Assembly: GCF_001422325.1 (NCBI RefSeq)
Contig: NZ_LMMR01000007.1
Span: 489,539 to 553,538 of the forward strand
Length of the DNA: 64,000 nt
DNA from: Leifsonia sp. Leaf264
GTDB lineage: Bacteria; Actinomycetota; Actinomycetes; Actinomycetales; Microbacteriaceae
Direction of reading: 5' to 3'
The notes under the pieces were generated by a model. The model had not been told where the DNA came from and ran no database searches. It saw only the letters and a list, made by a program, of their open reading frames with translations. The translations under genes and the position numbers were made by a program. Below are positions 1 to 12,356 of this stretch, one piece after another. How positions within the stretch are numbered: position 1 is the first letter of the stretch; each line of letters opens with the position of its first letter.

Positions 1-1517
1 TCGGCGAGGACCCGAGCGACGTTCTCGCCGTCGGCAGCCACGAGTGGGAGAACCAGTTCGTCGACCGCGTCTGGACCTACTCCATCGACTCCGTGTGGGC
101 CGGCCTGCAGGCCGCCTACGCCGACCTCGTCGCCCAGGTGCGCAGCCGCTACGACGTGGAGCCCGCGACGTTCGGCGCCATCGGCGTCTCGGCGATGATG
201 CACGGCTACCTCGCATTCGACGCCGACGACGAGCTGCTGGTTCCGTTCCGTACCTGGCGCAACACCTCGACGGGTCCCGCCGCCGCCGAGCTCAGCGAGG
301 CCTTCGGCGTGAACATCCCGCTGCGCTGGTCGATCGCCCACCTGCACCAGGCTGTGCTCGACCACGAGGCCCACGTCCCCGACGTCGCCTTCGTCACCAC
401 CCTCGCCGGTTACGTGCACTGGCGCCTCACCGGGCGCAAGGTGATCGGCGTCGGCGACGCCTCCGGCATGTTCCCGATCGATGCGGCCACCCACGACTAC
501 GACGCCGGCCTCATCGCGATCTACGACGGCCTGGTCGCCGAGCGGGCTCCGCAGCTCCGCATCTCCGAACTCCTCCCCGAGGCCCTTCCCGCAGGCGAGT
601 CCGGCGGAGCACTGACTGAGGCCGGCGCCGCGCTGCTCGACCCGTCCGGTGCACTGAAGCCCGGCGCGCCGCTCTGCCCGCCCGAGGGCGACGCCGGCAC
701 AGGCATGGTCGCGACCAACTCGGTCGCTCCGCGCACCGGCAACGTCAGTGCCGGCACCAGCATCTTCGCCATGGTCGTGCTCGAGGGTCCGCTCGAGCAG
801 GTCCACCACGAGCTCGACCTCGTCACGACTCCGGCCGGCGACCCCGTCGCGATGGTGCACTGCAACAACGGCGCCAGCGAGCTGGCCGCATGGGTCAGCC
901 TGTTCACCCGCTTCGCTGCAGCATCCGGTGCTCCAGTCGACAGCGATGCCGCCTTCGGTGTGCTGCTCCGGGAAGCCCTCGACGGAGAGGCGGATGCCGG
1001 TGGCATCATCGCCTACAACCACCTCGCCGGGGAGCCCATCGCCGGACTCTCCGAGGGGCGCCCGCTCGTCGTGCGCACCCCCGACAGCGACTTCACCCTC
1101 GCCAACTTCATGCGCGCGCAGGTCTACGGCGTCTACGGCACCCTCAGCCTCGGCATGCGCGTGCTGGCCGACGAGGGCGTCGCCCTCGACAGGATGTTCG
1201 CCCACGGTGGCATCTTCCGCACCGCCGGCGTCGCCCAGCGCCTGCTCGCCGGCGCACTCGACGCTCCAGTCGCCATCGGCGAGACCGCGTCGGAAGGCGG
1301 AGCCTGGGGCATCGCCGTGCTCGCGTCGTACCTCACCGCACGCTCGGGCGCCGCATCCGCACCCGATCTCGGCGTCTATCTGAACGAGCACGTCTTCGCC
1401 GACGCCGGGTTCGACACCGTCGATCCTGATCCTGAGGACGTCGCCGGGTTCGCCGCCTTCCTCGACCGTTATCGGGCCGGCCTCGCGGCCGAGGCCGCCG
1501 CCGTGCAGGCGCTCTGA
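1..1517 (+). CDS. FGGY-family carbohydrate kinase, probable L-ribulokinase (5' end missing)
   Basis: This is the 3' part of a sugar kinase; the reading frame is already open at the window edge (first complete codon at base 3) and ends with TGA at 1515-1517. The visible protein of about 504 residues has the FGGY actin-like ATPase fold: the phosphate-loop style segment [12 protein letters not shown] and the C-terminal [13 protein letters not shown] / [10 protein letters not shown] region that binds ATP in the family. Early in the visible part is GSHEWENQF, which I associate with FGGY kinases found beside L-arabinose isomerase. araA follows after 62 bases, so phosphorylation of L-ribulose is the most likely job. 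Xylulokinase cannot be excluded from sequence alone. The true start and any promoter lie outside the window. Confidence 0.85.
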   Translation, partial: GEDPSDVLAVGSHEWENQFVDRVWTYSIDSVWAGLQAAYADLVAQVRSRYDVEPATFGAIGVSAMMHGYLAFDADDELLVPFRTWRNTSTGPAAAELSEAFGVNIPLRWSIAHLHQAVLDHEAHVPDVAFVTTLAGYVHWRLTGRKVIGVGDASGMFPIDAATHDYDAGLIAIYDGLVAERAPQLRISELLPEALPAGESGGALTEAGAALLDPSGALKPGAPLCPPEGDAGTGMVATNSVAPRTGNVSAGTSIFAMVVLEGPLEQVHHELDLVTTPAGDPVAMVHCNNGASELAAWVSLFTRFAAASGAPVDSDAAFGVLLREALDGEADAGGIIAYNHLAGEPIAGLSEGRPLVVRTPDSDFTLANFMRAQVYGVYGTLSLGMRVLADEGVALDRMFAHGGIFRTAGVAQRLLAGALDAPVAIGETASEGGAWGIAVLASYLTARSGAASAPDLGVYLNEHVFADAGFDTVDPDPEDVAGFAAFLDRYRAGLAAEAAAVQAL

Positions 1518-1579
1518 CCGAGCGCCGCGCAGGCAACCGCAGACAACCGACACCGACCACAGCACCAGGAGAACCGCAC

Positions 1580-3094
1580 ATGACCCGCACCGCCCTCACC
1601 ACCTCCCTCGAGCAGTACGAGGTCTGGTTCCTCACCGGAAGCCAGGGCCTGTACGGCGAGGAGACGCTGCGTCAGGTGGCCGAGCAGTCGCGCGCCATCT
1701 CCGACGAGCTCGGCGGCGGCGTTCCGGTCAAGGTCGTCTGGAAGCCCGTGCTCACCGACTCGGACAGCATCCGTCGCACGGCCCTCGAGGTCAACGCGGC
1801 CGACAACGTGATCGGCGTCATCGCGTGGATGCACACCTTCAGCCCGGCCAAGATGTGGATCGCCGGCCTCGACGCATTGCAGAAGCCGCTGCTGCACCTG
1901 CACACGCAGGCCAACGTCGAGCTGCCGTGGGGCGAGATCGACTTCGACTTCATGAACCTCAACCAGGCCGCGCACGGCGACCGCGAGTTCGGCTACATCC
2001 AGACCCGGCTGGGCCTCGCCCGCAAGACCGTCGTCGGCCACGTGTCGAACCCGGCCGTGCAGGAGCAGGTCGAGACCTGGCAGCGCGCTGCGGCAGGGTG
2101 GGCGGCGTCCCGCACCCTCAAGCTCGCCCGCTTCGGCGACAACATGCGCTACGTCGCCGTGACCGAGGGCGACAAGACCGAGGCCGAGCTGCGCTTCGGC
2201 GTGCAGGTCAACACGTGGGGCGTCAACGAGCTGGCGGATGCCGTCGCTGCCGCATCCGCCGAGGCGATCGACGCTCTCGTGGCCGAGTACGAGGAGCTCT
2301 ACGACGTCGTCCCCGAGCTGCGTGCGGGCGGCGACCGCCACCAGAGCCTGCGCGACGGTGCCGCGATCGAGATCGGGCTGCGCTCGTTCCTCGAGGAGGG
2401 CGGCTTCGGCGCCTTCACGACGAGCTTCGAGGACCTGGGCGCGCTCAAGCAGCTGCCCGGCCTCGCCGTGCAGCGCCTGATGGCCGAGGGATACGGCTTC
2501 GGTGCCGAGGGCGACTGGAAGACCGCCATCCTGGTGCGCGTCGCCAACGTGATGGGCGCCGGCCTCCCCGGCGGCGCGAGCCTCATGGAGGACTACACCT
2601 ACGACCTCGTTCCGGGCAATGAGCGCATCCTCGGAGCCCACATGCTCGAGGTCTCGCCGTCGCTCACGACGTCGAAGCCAACGCTGGAGATCCACCCCCT
2701 CGGCATCGGAGGCAAGGACGACCCCGTGCGCCTGGTCTTCACCGCCGACCCCGGCCCCGCCGTCGTCGTGGCTCTCTCCGACATGCGCGACCGCTTCAGG
2801 CTCACGGCCAACGTGGTCGAGAACGTGTCGGCTCCCGAGCTGCCGAAGCTGCCCGTCGGCCGGGCCGTCTGGAAGCCGGCTCCCGACTTCGCCACGAGCG
2901 CGGCCTGCTGGCTCACCGCCGGCGCCGCCCACCACACGGTCATGTCGACGGCCGTCAGCGTCGACGTGTTCCGAGACTTCGCCGAGATCGCTCGCACCGA
3001 GCTTCTCGTGATCGATGAGACCACCACCCAGCGCGACTTCGCGCGGGAGGTGCGCTGGAACCAGGCGTACTACCGCCTGGCGCAAGGCCTGTAA
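1580..3094 (+). CDS. araA: L-arabinose isomerase
   Basis: Converts L-arabinose to L-ribulose in the cytoplasm, the first step of the isomerase pathway. The 504-residue length is normal for AraA. The expected active-site residues are present in order: Glu in GAEGDWKTA (about residue 308), Glu in LMEDYTYD (about 335), His in GAHMLEVSP (about 353) and His in AAHHTVMS (about 450), the Mn-binding set of the Escherichia coli enzyme. The ATG follows the purine-rich AGGAG at 1566-1570. It is in the same orientation as the kinase upstream, with a 62-base gap, and is followed by the ChvE-type binding-protein gene, so the segment reads as arabinose catabolism plus uptake. No araD epimerase gene is visible; it may lie before the window. 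Confidence 0.97.
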   Translation: MTRTALTTSLEQYEVWFLTGSQGLYGEETLRQVAEQSRAISDELGGGVPVKVVWKPVLTDSDSIRRTALEVNAADNVIGVIAWMHTFSPAKMWIAGLDALQKPLLHLHTQANVELPWGEIDFDFMNLNQAAHGDREFGYIQTRLGLARKTVVGHVSNPAVQEQVETWQRAAAGWAASRTLKLARFGDNMRYVAVTEGDKTEAELRFGVQVNTWGVNELADAVAAASAEAIDALVAEYEELYDVVPELRAGGDRHQSLRDGAAIEIGLRSFLEEGGFGAFTTSFEDLGALKQLPGLAVQRLMAEGYGFGAEGDWKTAILVRVANVMGAGLPGGASLMEDYTYDLVPGNERILGAHMLEVSPSLTTSKPTLEIHPLGIGGKDDPVRLVFTADPGPAVVVALSDMRDRFRLTANVVENVSAPELPKLPVGRAVWKPAPDFATSAACWLTAGAAHHTVMSTAVSVDVFRDFAEIARTELLVIDETTTQRDFAREVRWNQAYYRLAQGL

Positions 3095-3170
3095 ACGCAA
3101 CACCAAGCACCAACAGCTCCACACAATTGAACAGACCTGTCGCACTGTCACCCGGCAGTGCGGCATCAGG

Positions 3171-3198
3171 ATCCGGTGATTCATGGACGACACCGGAT
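3171..3198 (+). terminator. stem-loop between araA and chvE
   Basis: Perfect inverted repeat ATCCGGTG ... CACCGGAT, 8-base arms with a 12-base loop, 50 bases before the binding-protein start. It has no U tract, so it may be a weak terminator, a processing site or an operator rather than a classical terminator. Confidence 0.4.
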
Positions 3199-3247
3199 CT
3201 GCACCTCACCAAGTGAACAACGGTGTCCATCAGTGAAAGGAAACACA

Positions 3248-4375
3248 GTGAAGACCAAGAAGGTTCTTCTGGCCACACTCGCGATCAGCTCGATGTTCGC
3301 CCTCGCCGCCTGCTCCGGCGGCTCCGGCGACAGCGGCAGCGGCGACAAGGGTGGCGACGGCGGCCTCATCGGCGTCGCTATGCCCACCAAGAGCTCCGAG
3401 CGCTGGATCCAGGACGGCGACGCCGTCAAGAAGCAGCTCGAGGACCAGGGCTTCAAGGTCGACCTCCAGTACGCAGAGGACGACATCCCCACCCAGGTCT
3501 CGCAGCTCGAGAACATGATCACCAAGGGTGCAGAGGCCCTGATCATCGCCTCGATCGACGGAACCACGCTCACGCAGGTGCTGCAGGATGCGGCCGACGC
3601 CGACATCCCCGTCATCGCCTACGACCGCCTCATCCGCGACAGCGAGAACGTGGACTACTACGCCTCGTTCGACAACTACAAGGTCGGCGTGCAGCAGGCC
3701 AACTCGATCCTCAACGGCCTCGGCCTGGTCGAGCTCGACGGCACGGCGAAGTCGGATGCCCCCAAGGGTCCGTTCAACATCGAGCTGTTCGCCGGTTCGC
3801 CCGACGACAACAACGCCACGTTCTTCTGGAACGGTGCGATCGACACCCTGCAGCCGCTGATCGACGACGGAACCCTCGTCGTCAAGAGCGGCCAGACCGA
3901 CTTCCAGCAGGCGGCGACGCTGCGCTGGGACGGCGAGGTCGCACAGAGCCGCATGGAGGACATCCTCACCAAGAGCTACTCCGACGGCTCGAAGGTCAAC
4001 GCGGTGCTCTCGCCCTACGACGGTCTGTCCCGAGGCATCATCTCGGCTCTGACCGACGCCGGATACACGGTGGGCGACGGCTGGCCGGCGATCTCGGGTC
4101 AGGACGCCGAGCTCGACTCGGTCAAGGCCATCAACTCGGGTGAGCAGTACGCGACGATCTTCAAGGACACTCGCAACCTGGCCAAGGTGGCCGTCGACAT
4201 GGCGACCGCACTCCTGAACGGCGACAAGCCCGAGGTGAACAACACCGAGGACTACGACAACGGCAAGAAGGTCGTCCCGTCCTACCTGCTCGAGTCGCAG
4301 ATCGTCGTCAAGGACAACATCAACGAGGTCCTGGTCAAGAGCGGCTACTGGACCGAGGCTGAGATCAACGGCTGA
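3248..4375 (+). CDS. chvE: ChvE-type monosaccharide-binding lipoprotein of ABC transporter
   Basis: Extracellular sugar-binding lipoprotein that delivers monosaccharide to the MmsA/MmsB transporter encoded next. I chose the GTG at 3248 because GAAAGGA lies 6-12 bases upstream and because it gives a clean lipoprotein signal: VKTKKVLL, a hydrophobic stretch and lipobox LAAC at about residue 22, then a Gly/Ser/Asp linker. The mature domain begins [15 protein letters not shown] and continues with the periplasmic binding protein-I fold typical of ChvE (glucose, galactose, xylose and arabinose binding in the family). It has 375 residues. A strong stem-loop follows the stop, which would let this gene be expressed above the downstream transporter genes. 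The araA context suggests L-arabinose as a physiological ligand; this is inference. Confidence 0.93.
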   Translation: MKTKKVLLATLAISSMFALAACSGGSGDSGSGDKGGDGGLIGVAMPTKSSERWIQDGDAVKKQLEDQGFKVDLQYAEDDIPTQVSQLENMITKGAEALIIASIDGTTLTQVLQDAADADIPVIAYDRLIRDSENVDYYASFDNYKVGVQQANSILNGLGLVELDGTAKSDAPKGPFNIELFAGSPDDNNATFFWNGAIDTLQPLIDDGTLVVKSGQTDFQQAATLRWDGEVAQSRMEDILTKSYSDGSKVNAVLSPYDGLSRGIISALTDAGYTVGDGWPAISGQDAELDSVKAINSGEQYATIFKDTRNLAKVAVDMATALLNGDKPEVNNTEDYDNGKKVVPSYLLESQIVVKDNINEVLVKSGYWTEAEING

Positions 4376-4413
4376 GACCGCTGATCTCCCGATCGTTCCG
4401 ATGATCGACTGAT

Positions 4414-4462
4414 ACGTGTCGGGGCCTGGCGGCGAGTACTCTCGCACCAGGCCCCGGCACGT
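4414..4462 (+). terminator. strong stem-loop after chvE (attenuator)
   Basis: Arms 4414-4429 and 4447-4462 pair over 16 positions with a single G-T wobble; the core is GGGGCCTGG / CCAGGCCCC. It lies between the binding-protein gene and the ATPase gene of one transporter operon. Such intercistronic hairpins usually stabilise the upstream message or end part of the transcripts. Confidence 0.6.
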
Positions 4463-4517
4463 ACGAAGTCGCTGAACAGTCCAGTCCCGGAGCATCCGGC
4501 AAGGAAGCAGGAAACGA

Positions 4518-6047
4518 ATGACGACGAACATTCTCGAGATGCGCGGCATCACGAAGACCTTCCCCGGCGTGAAGGCGCTCTCCGAAGTGACCCTCGAGGT
4601 CGCCCGCGGTGAGGTGCACGCCATCTGCGGCGAGAACGGCGCCGGGAAGTCCACGCTCATGAAGGTGCTCTCGGGCGTCTACGGGCATGGCACCTACGAC
4701 GGCGACATCGTCTTCGAGGATGAGGTGGTGGAGTTCAAGGACATCACCGACAGCGAGGCCAAGGGCATCGTCATCATCCACCAGGAGCTCGCCCTCAGCC
4801 CGTATCTCTCGATCGCGGAGAACATCTTCCTCAACAACGAGGTCAAGGGCCGCGGCGGCCTCATCGACTGGAACCGCACCAACCACGAGGCCCAGACCCT
4901 GCTGCACCGGGTCGGCCTCCGCGACAACCCGACGACGAAGATCATGAACATCGGCGTCGGCAAGCAGCAGCTCGTGGAGATCGCCAAGGCCCTCTCCAAG
5001 CGCGTGAAGCTGCTCATCCTCGACGAGCCCACAGCGGCCCTCAACGACGAGGACTCCGACCACCTGCTCGGGCTGATCCTGCACCTCAAGGAGCAGGGCA
5101 TCACGTCGATCATCATCAGCCACAAGCTCAACGAGATCAAGAAGATCGCCGACACCGTGACGGTCATCCGCGACGGCAAGACGATCGAGACCATCGCCAA
5201 GGCGGATGTCTCGGAAGAGCGCATCATCAAGGACATGGTCGGCCGCGACCTCGAGCACCGCTACCCGGAGCACACGCCGAACATCGGCGAGGAGCTGCTG
5301 CGGGTCGAGGACTGGACCGCCCACCACCCGCAGGACACCTCGCGCGTGATGGTCGACAACGTGAACCTCAACGTGCGCGCCGGGGAGATCGTCGGCATCG
5401 CCGGCCTGATGGGCGCCGGGCGCACCGAGTTCGCGATGAGCCTGTTCGGCCAGACCTACGGATCTCGCATCTCCGGCAAGGTGTTCAAGCGCGGCCAGGA
5501 GATCAAGACCCGCACGGTGTCCGAGGCGATCGACAACGGCATCGCCTACGCCACCGAGGACCGCAAGACCTTCGGCCTCAACCTCATCGAGGACATCAAG
5601 CGCAACATCTCGATGGCGTCACTGGGCAAGCTGGAGAAGTTCGGCCTCGTGCACGACAACGAGGAGTTCAAGGTCGCCAACGAGTACCGCACCTCGATGA
5701 ACATCAAGGCGCCGAGCGTGCTCGTGAAGACCGGGAAGCTCTCGGGCGGCAACCAGCAGAAGGTCGTTCTGTCGAAGTGGATCTACTCCGACCCTGACGT
5801 GCTCATCCTGGACGAGCCCACCCGCGGCATCGACGTCGGCGCGAAGTACGAGATCTACACGATCATCAACCGGCTGGCATCCGAGGGGAAGGGCGTCATC
5901 GTCATCTCCTCCGAGCTGCCGGAACTGCTCGGCATCTGCGACCGCATCTACGCCCTCTCGGAGGGTCGCATCACCGGGGAACTGCCCATCGAAGAGGCCA
6001 CCCCGGAGTCCGTACTCAAGCTCATGACCATGGAGAAGCCCCGCTAG
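4518..6047 (+). CDS. mmsA: Monosaccharide ABC transporter ATP-binding protein (double ABC cassette)
   Basis: Cytoplasmic ATPase of the ChvE-MmsA-MmsB importer. The 509-residue protein carries two ABC domains in tandem, as in all sugar CUT2 importers. Domain 1 has Walker [10 protein letters not shown] (about residues 36-44), Q-loop HQELALSP and Walker [12 protein letters not shown]. Domain 2 has the usual degenerate Walker [10 protein letters not shown], a full signature LSGGNQQK (about 412) and Walker [14 protein letters not shown]. It starts at ATG 4518 after AAGGAAGCAGGAAACGA and is followed 52 bases later by the permease gene. No separate promoter is evident, so expression probably comes from readthrough of the stem-loop after chvE. 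Confidence 0.95.
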   Translation: MTTNILEMRGITKTFPGVKALSEVTLEVARGEVHAICGENGAGKSTLMKVLSGVYGHGTYDGDIVFEDEVVEFKDITDSEAKGIVIIHQELALSPYLSIAENIFLNNEVKGRGGLIDWNRTNHEAQTLLHRVGLRDNPTTKIMNIGVGKQQLVEIAKALSKRVKLLILDEPTAALNDEDSDHLLGLILHLKEQGITSIIISHKLNEIKKIADTVTVIRDGKTIETIAKADVSEERIIKDMVGRDLEHRYPEHTPNIGEELLRVEDWTAHHPQDTSRVMVDNVNLNVRAGEIVGIAGLMGAGRTEFAMSLFGQTYGSRISGKVFKRGQEIKTRTVSEAIDNGIAYATEDRKTFGLNLIEDIKRNISMASLGKLEKFGLVHDNEEFKVANEYRTSMNIKAPSVLVKTGKLSGGNQQKVVLSKWIYSDPDVLILDEPTRGIDVGAKYEIYTIINRLASEGKGVIVISSELPELLGICDRIYALSEGRITGELPIEEATPESVLKLMTMEKPR

Positions 6048-6099
6048 CGGCGTCGCTGGCCGGCCTTCGATCCACGCACCTTCCAAGAGGAGACATCAC

Positions 6100-7344
6100 A
6101 TGTCAGATCCCAACGCTCCACTCCAGACCGAGACCCGGGTCGAGGGCGGCAACGTCAACCCCGTCGAGAACAAGTTCACCGAACGACTCAGCCACATCCT
6201 GAGCGACCTCGGCAAGAACGGCATCTTCATCGCCCTCATCATCGTGGTGGTGCTGTTCTCGTTCCTGACCGACGGCATCCTGCTGCGGCCGCAGAACATC
6301 TCCAACCTGATCGTGCAGAACGGCTACATCCTCGTTCTCGCCATCGGCATGGTGATGGTCATCATCGCGGGCCACATCGACCTGTCCGTCGGATCGGTCG
6401 CCGCCTTCGTCGGCGCCTGTTCCGGACTCTTCGCCGTGACCTGGGGCATGCCCTGGTGGCTCGCGGTGCTGCTGTCGCTCGCGATCGGTGCCGCGGTCGG
6501 CGTCTGGCAGGGCTTCTGGATCGCCTACGTCGGCATCCCGGCCTTCATCGTGACGCTGGCCGGCATGCTCATCTTCCGCGGTCTCGCGCTCGTGGTGCTG
6601 GGCAACGCCAACATCGGCTCCTTCCCCGCCGAGTACCGCGCCCTCGGCAACGGCTTCGTGAACGGCGTCTTCGGTGAATCCGACCCCGACATCTTCACGC
6701 TCGGAGTCGGAGCCCTCGCCATCATCGCGCTCATCGTGCAGCAGCTGCGCACCCGTCGCGGACGCCAGAAGTACGGCCAGGAAGTGGAGCCGATCGTCTG
6801 GTTCTTCACCAAGCTCGTGCTCGTCTCCGTCGCCATCGGCTTCTTCACTTACGCGCTGGCCTCCTACAAGGGCATCCCCGTCACGCTGATCATCCTGGCC
6901 GTGCTCGTCATGGTCTACGGCGTGGTCATGAACCGCTCGGTCTTCGGCCGCCACATCTACGCCATCGGCGGCAACCGCCACGCAGCCGAGCTGTCGGGCA
7001 TCAAGACCCGTCGCGTCGACTTCTGGCTGTTCGTCAACATGGGCTTCCTCGCGGCCCTCGCCGGACTCATCTTCACCGCCCGCCTCAACCTCGCCGGCCC
7101 CAAGGCCGGTGACGGCTTCGAGCTCGAGGCCATCTCGGCAGCGTTCATCGGTGGCGCAGCCGTGCAGGGTGGAGTCGGCACGATCGGTGGCGCCATCATC
7201 GGTGGTCTGATCATCGGTGTGCTGAACAACGGCATGTCCATCATGGGTATCGGCATCGAGTGGCAGCAGGCCGTGAAGGGCCTCGTGCTCCTTCTCGCCG
7301 TGGCCTTCGACGTCTACAACAAGCGTCGCTCCGGCGGCCAGTAG
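6100..7344 (+). CDS. mmsB: Monosaccharide ABC transporter permease
   Basis: Membrane channel of the ChvE-type importer. The 414-residue protein starts after a good AGAGGAG site and is dominated by hydrophobic segments (I count about ten). It carries the CUT2 permease signatures GHIDLSVGSVAAF and GNRHAAELSGI. A charged cytoplasmic insertion, RRGRQKYGQEVEP, lies in the middle and is typical of the longer MmsB/GguB subfamily, compared with about 330 residues in RbsC-like permeases. It is the last gene of the chvE-mmsA-mmsB unit; the LacI regulator gene begins 111 bases further on in the same direction. Confidence 0.94.
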   Translation: MSDPNAPLQTETRVEGGNVNPVENKFTERLSHILSDLGKNGIFIALIIVVVLFSFLTDGILLRPQNISNLIVQNGYILVLAIGMVMVIIAGHIDLSVGSVAAFVGACSGLFAVTWGMPWWLAVLLSLAIGAAVGVWQGFWIAYVGIPAFIVTLAGMLIFRGLALVVLGNANIGSFPAEYRALGNGFVNGVFGESDPDIFTLGVGALAIIALIVQQLRTRRGRQKYGQEVEPIVWFFTKLVLVSVAIGFFTYALASYKGIPVTLIILAVLVMVYGVVMNRSVFGRHIYAIGGNRHAAELSGIKTRRVDFWLFVNMGFLAALAGLIFTARLNLAGPKAGDGFELEAISAAFIGGAAVQGGVGTIGGAIIGGLIIGVLNNGMSIMGIGIEWQQAVKGLVLLLAVAFDVYNKRRSGGQ

Positions 7345-7455
7345 GTCCCTCCTCTGTGGTGGTGGTGGGACGGCGGCGGCCGGGCTGAGGAAGTCCGGTC
7401 GCCGTTGGCCACCGCGATGCATCGAGCAGGTCGGTTCTCGAGGGGGAGACGCGTG

Positions 7456-8739
<1,284 letters not shown>

Positions 8740-9330
8740 GGCCCCGCCCGCACGGCCCCGCCGTCGCGCGTCTCGCTCTGACGCCCGGGCCGCTCGGCCT
8801 CGCCGTCGCGCGCTTGCGCTTCCGCTTCCGCTCCCGCTCCCGATTGCGCTGCGCGATGCCCGAGCCAGGCACTCGGCGGGGTTTCGGTGTCCTGGCGGGG
8901 GTTCCTGCACCCGCCGAAGCATCGATACCCCGCCGAGTGAAGCGCCGACGTGTTCGGCCCGTGTTCGGCGCACCGGCCCATGGAGCACCGCGGGCCAATG
9001 CGCCGAGGCGGGCCCGACCGTAGCTGGGGCCGGAGCGCGCCGACCACGCGCCAGACCATCGGCACCCCGGCCGAGTGAAGCGCCGACGTGTTCGGCGCGC
9101 GTTCGACCCACGTCCGGCGCACGTTCGGCACACCGGCCCATGCAGCAACGTGGGCCGGTGCGCCGAGGCTGGGCCCGAGCGAGGTGGGGCCGGAGCGCGC
9201 CGACGGAGCGCGCCGTGGGCCGGTGCGCCGAGGCTGGGGCCGGAGCGCGCCGACGGAGTGCGCCGAGGGGCGGCCGTCGTGGCTGCGCCCAGCTCGCCTG
9301 AGTAGCGGCATCCGCGGCCCGACGACGTCC
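8740..9330. repeat. 590-base GC-rich intergenic region with direct and inverted repeats
   Basis: I see no convincing gene here. GGGGCCGGAGCGCGCCGAC occurs three times (from 9026, 9186 and 9236), and GTGGGCCGGTGCGCCGAGGC occurs twice, about 65 bases apart (9151 and 9216). Inverted pairs such as CACCGGCCCA (9131-9140) and TGGGCCGGTG could form stems. A nested palindrome (8871-8938) lies near its left end, and a partial copy of that element's right edge, joined to AAGCGCCGACGTGTTCGG, recurs near 9057-9093. The open frames seen here on both strands are Arg/Pro/Gly-rich and look like repeat shadows. Confidence 0.7.
8871..8938. repeat. Nested palindromic intergenic repeat, copy A
   Basis: The outer arms ACTCGGCGGGGT (8871-8882) and ACCCCGCCGAGT (8927-8938) are perfect 12-base inverted repeats, extended by TTCGGTG / CATCGAT at 5 of 7 positions. 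Inside is a second stem, TGGCGGGGGT ... ACCCGCC. Related copies lie at 15899-15963 and 17156-17222. It sits downstream of the first lacI gene. Confidence 0.75.
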
Positions 9331-9332
9331 CG

Positions 9333-9350
9333 AATATGAGCGCTCACATT
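9333..9350. promoter_or_regulatory. LacI-family operator upstream of ytfQ (distal)
   Basis: AATATGAGCGCTCACATT is an 18-base inverted repeat with 8 of 9 pairs matching and a perfect core TGAGCGCTCA with the central CG expected for LacI-family sites. It lies 180 bases before the ytfQ start and about 80 bases before the proximal operator pair. The likely ligands are the two LacI proteins at 7456 and 14603. Confidence 0.7.
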
Positions 9351-9411
9351 TCGAATTGCAACGGATGCATAACGACCCGGAAACTGGGGGTACTCCCGCG
9401 CGAGTCGCTAT

Positions 9412-9440
9412 TGTGAACCCTCACATGTTATCGCTAACAT
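9412..9440. promoter_or_regulatory. Paired proximal operators before ytfQ
   Basis: There are two abutting palindromes. TGTGAACCCTCACA (9412-9425) has 5-base perfect arms. ATGTTATCGCTAACAT (9425-9440) has 6-base perfect arms with the CG centre typical of LacI-family operators. They end 89 bases before the ytfQ ATG. With the site at 9333-9350 they could support looping or cooperative repression. Confidence 0.6.
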
Positions 9441-9529
9441 TTCGACCACGACCAGAATGGCCTGGCCGCCCGGCACCGAGAATCGCAGCACGTTCCCGCC
9501 GGGACACTGAACAAGGAGGTTTAGTCGAG

Positions 9530-10516
9530 ATGAAGAAGATCATCGGATTGGCAGCGGCCGGAGCACTGCTCCTCGCCCTGGCCGGCTGTGCAGACGGCGG
9601 CGGTGGCGGCACCGAGGCATCCGGACCCAAGGACATCGGCGACCTGGTCGTCGGCTTCGCCCAGGTCGGTGCCGAGAGCGGCTGGCGCACGGCGAACACC
9701 AAGGACATCCAGGACACGTTCAAGGACGAGGGCATCGAGCTCAAGTTCTCCGACGCTCAGCAGAAGCAGGAGAACCAGATCAAGGCGATCCGCTCCTACA
9801 TCCAGCAGCAGGTCGACTACATCGCCTTCTCGCCGGTCGTCGAGACCGGATGGGACGCCGTGCTCCAGGAGGCCAAGGACGCCGGCATCCCCGTCGTCCT
9901 GACCGACCGCGCCGTCGACTCGGAGGACACCTCGCTGTACGAGACGTTCCTCGGATCCGACTTCGTGAAGGAGGGCCAGAAGGCCGGACTCTGGGTGCTC
10001 GACGAGTACAAGGACGCCACGAAGCCCGTGAACATCATCCAGCTCGAGGGCACCACGGGTTCCGCGCCGGCGATCGACCGTGCAGAGGGCTTCGCCGACA
10101 CGATCCGCCAGAACGCCAACCTCAAGGTCGTCGCCAGCCAGACCGGTGACTTCACGCGTGCCGGCGGCAAGCAGGTCACCGAGGCGCTGCTGAAGAGCAA
10201 CCCCGACGTCGACCTGATCTACGCACACAACGACGACATGGGCCTCGGAGCCATCGAGGCCGTCGAGGCCGCCGGTCTCGTTCCCGGCAAGGACATCAAG
10301 ATCGTCACGATCGACGCCGTTCACGATGGCATGCAGGCCCTCGCCGACGGCAAGATCAACTTCATCGTGGAGTGCTCGCCCCTGCTCGGAGCCCAGCTCG
10401 TCGACGTCATCAAGACGCTCAACGACGGCGGCACCGTCGAGAAGCGCATCATCACCGATGAGACGACCTTCACCCAGGAGCAGGCCGTCGAGGCCCTGCC
10501 CGACCGCAAGTACTGA
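9530..10516 (+). CDS. ytfQ: YtfQ-type aldofuranose-binding lipoprotein of ABC transporter
   Basis: Extracellular sugar-binding lipoprotein for the YtfR-YtfT-YjfF importer. I chose ATG 9530 because AAGGAGGT lies 9 bases upstream and the product begins MKKIIGLAAAGALLLALAGC, a textbook lipoprotein signal with lipobox LAGC. The mature part closely follows the pattern of E. coli YtfQ: VGFAQVGAESGWR, DAQQKQENQIKAIRS, SPVVETGWDAVLQEAKDAGIP, and YAHNDDMGLGAIEA. It has 328 residues. E. coli YtfQ binds galactofuranose, while the related Shewanella AraUVWZ system takes up arabinose. With araA nearby, arabinofuranose is a reasonable guess. Three LacI-type operator candidates lie upstream. Confidence 0.93.
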   Translation: MKKIIGLAAAGALLLALAGCADGGGGGTEASGPKDIGDLVVGFAQVGAESGWRTANTKDIQDTFKDEGIELKFSDAQQKQENQIKAIRSYIQQQVDYIAFSPVVETGWDAVLQEAKDAGIPVVLTDRAVDSEDTSLYETFLGSDFVKEGQKAGLWVLDEYKDATKPVNIIQLEGTTGSAPAIDRAEGFADTIRQNANLKVVASQTGDFTRAGGKQVTEALLKSNPDVDLIYAHNDDMGLGAIEAVEAAGLVPGKDIKIVTIDAVHDGMQALADGKINFIVECSPLLGAQLVDVIKTLNDGGTVEKRIITDETTFTQEQAVEALPDRKY

Positions 10517-10567
10517 TCGGCACGGCCTGATCAGCAGCAGCCCTGATCGGCACTGCCTGATCGGGTG

Positions 10568-10607
10568 AACGGATGCCGGCCGGCTGCGTGAGCGGTCGGC
10601 ATCCGTT
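10568..10607 (+). terminator. Stem-loop between ytfQ and ytfR
   Basis: AACGGATGCCG (10568-10578) pairs perfectly with CGGCATCCGTT (10597-10607) across an 18-base loop. It is preceded by a short repetitive stretch containing CTGATCGGCAC-like units. As after chvE, it separates the binding-protein gene from the rest of the transporter operon. Confidence 0.6.
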
Positions 10608-10745
10608 CCTCCCCATGACCGGCGGTGAGAGCTGCCGCCCGGGGCGACACGCCCTCGGTGGGTGCGCGGTGTCCATGCCGCGCACCCATCACACTCGAAC
10701 GACACGCACCACGGAACCACTGCCCCTCGACGGAGAGAGACGAGC

Positions 10746-12352
<1,607 letters not shown>

Positions 12353-12356
<4 letters not shown>

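Noticed and set aside
1469-3193. 574-codon minus-strand frame opposite araA
   Set aside because: Lies entirely against araA, whose active-site motifs are clear; composition typical of an antisense shadow.
8740-9330. CRISPR-like repeats
   Set aside because: Repeat units are unevenly spaced, overlapping and GC-rich with no regular unique spacers; no cas genes nearby.
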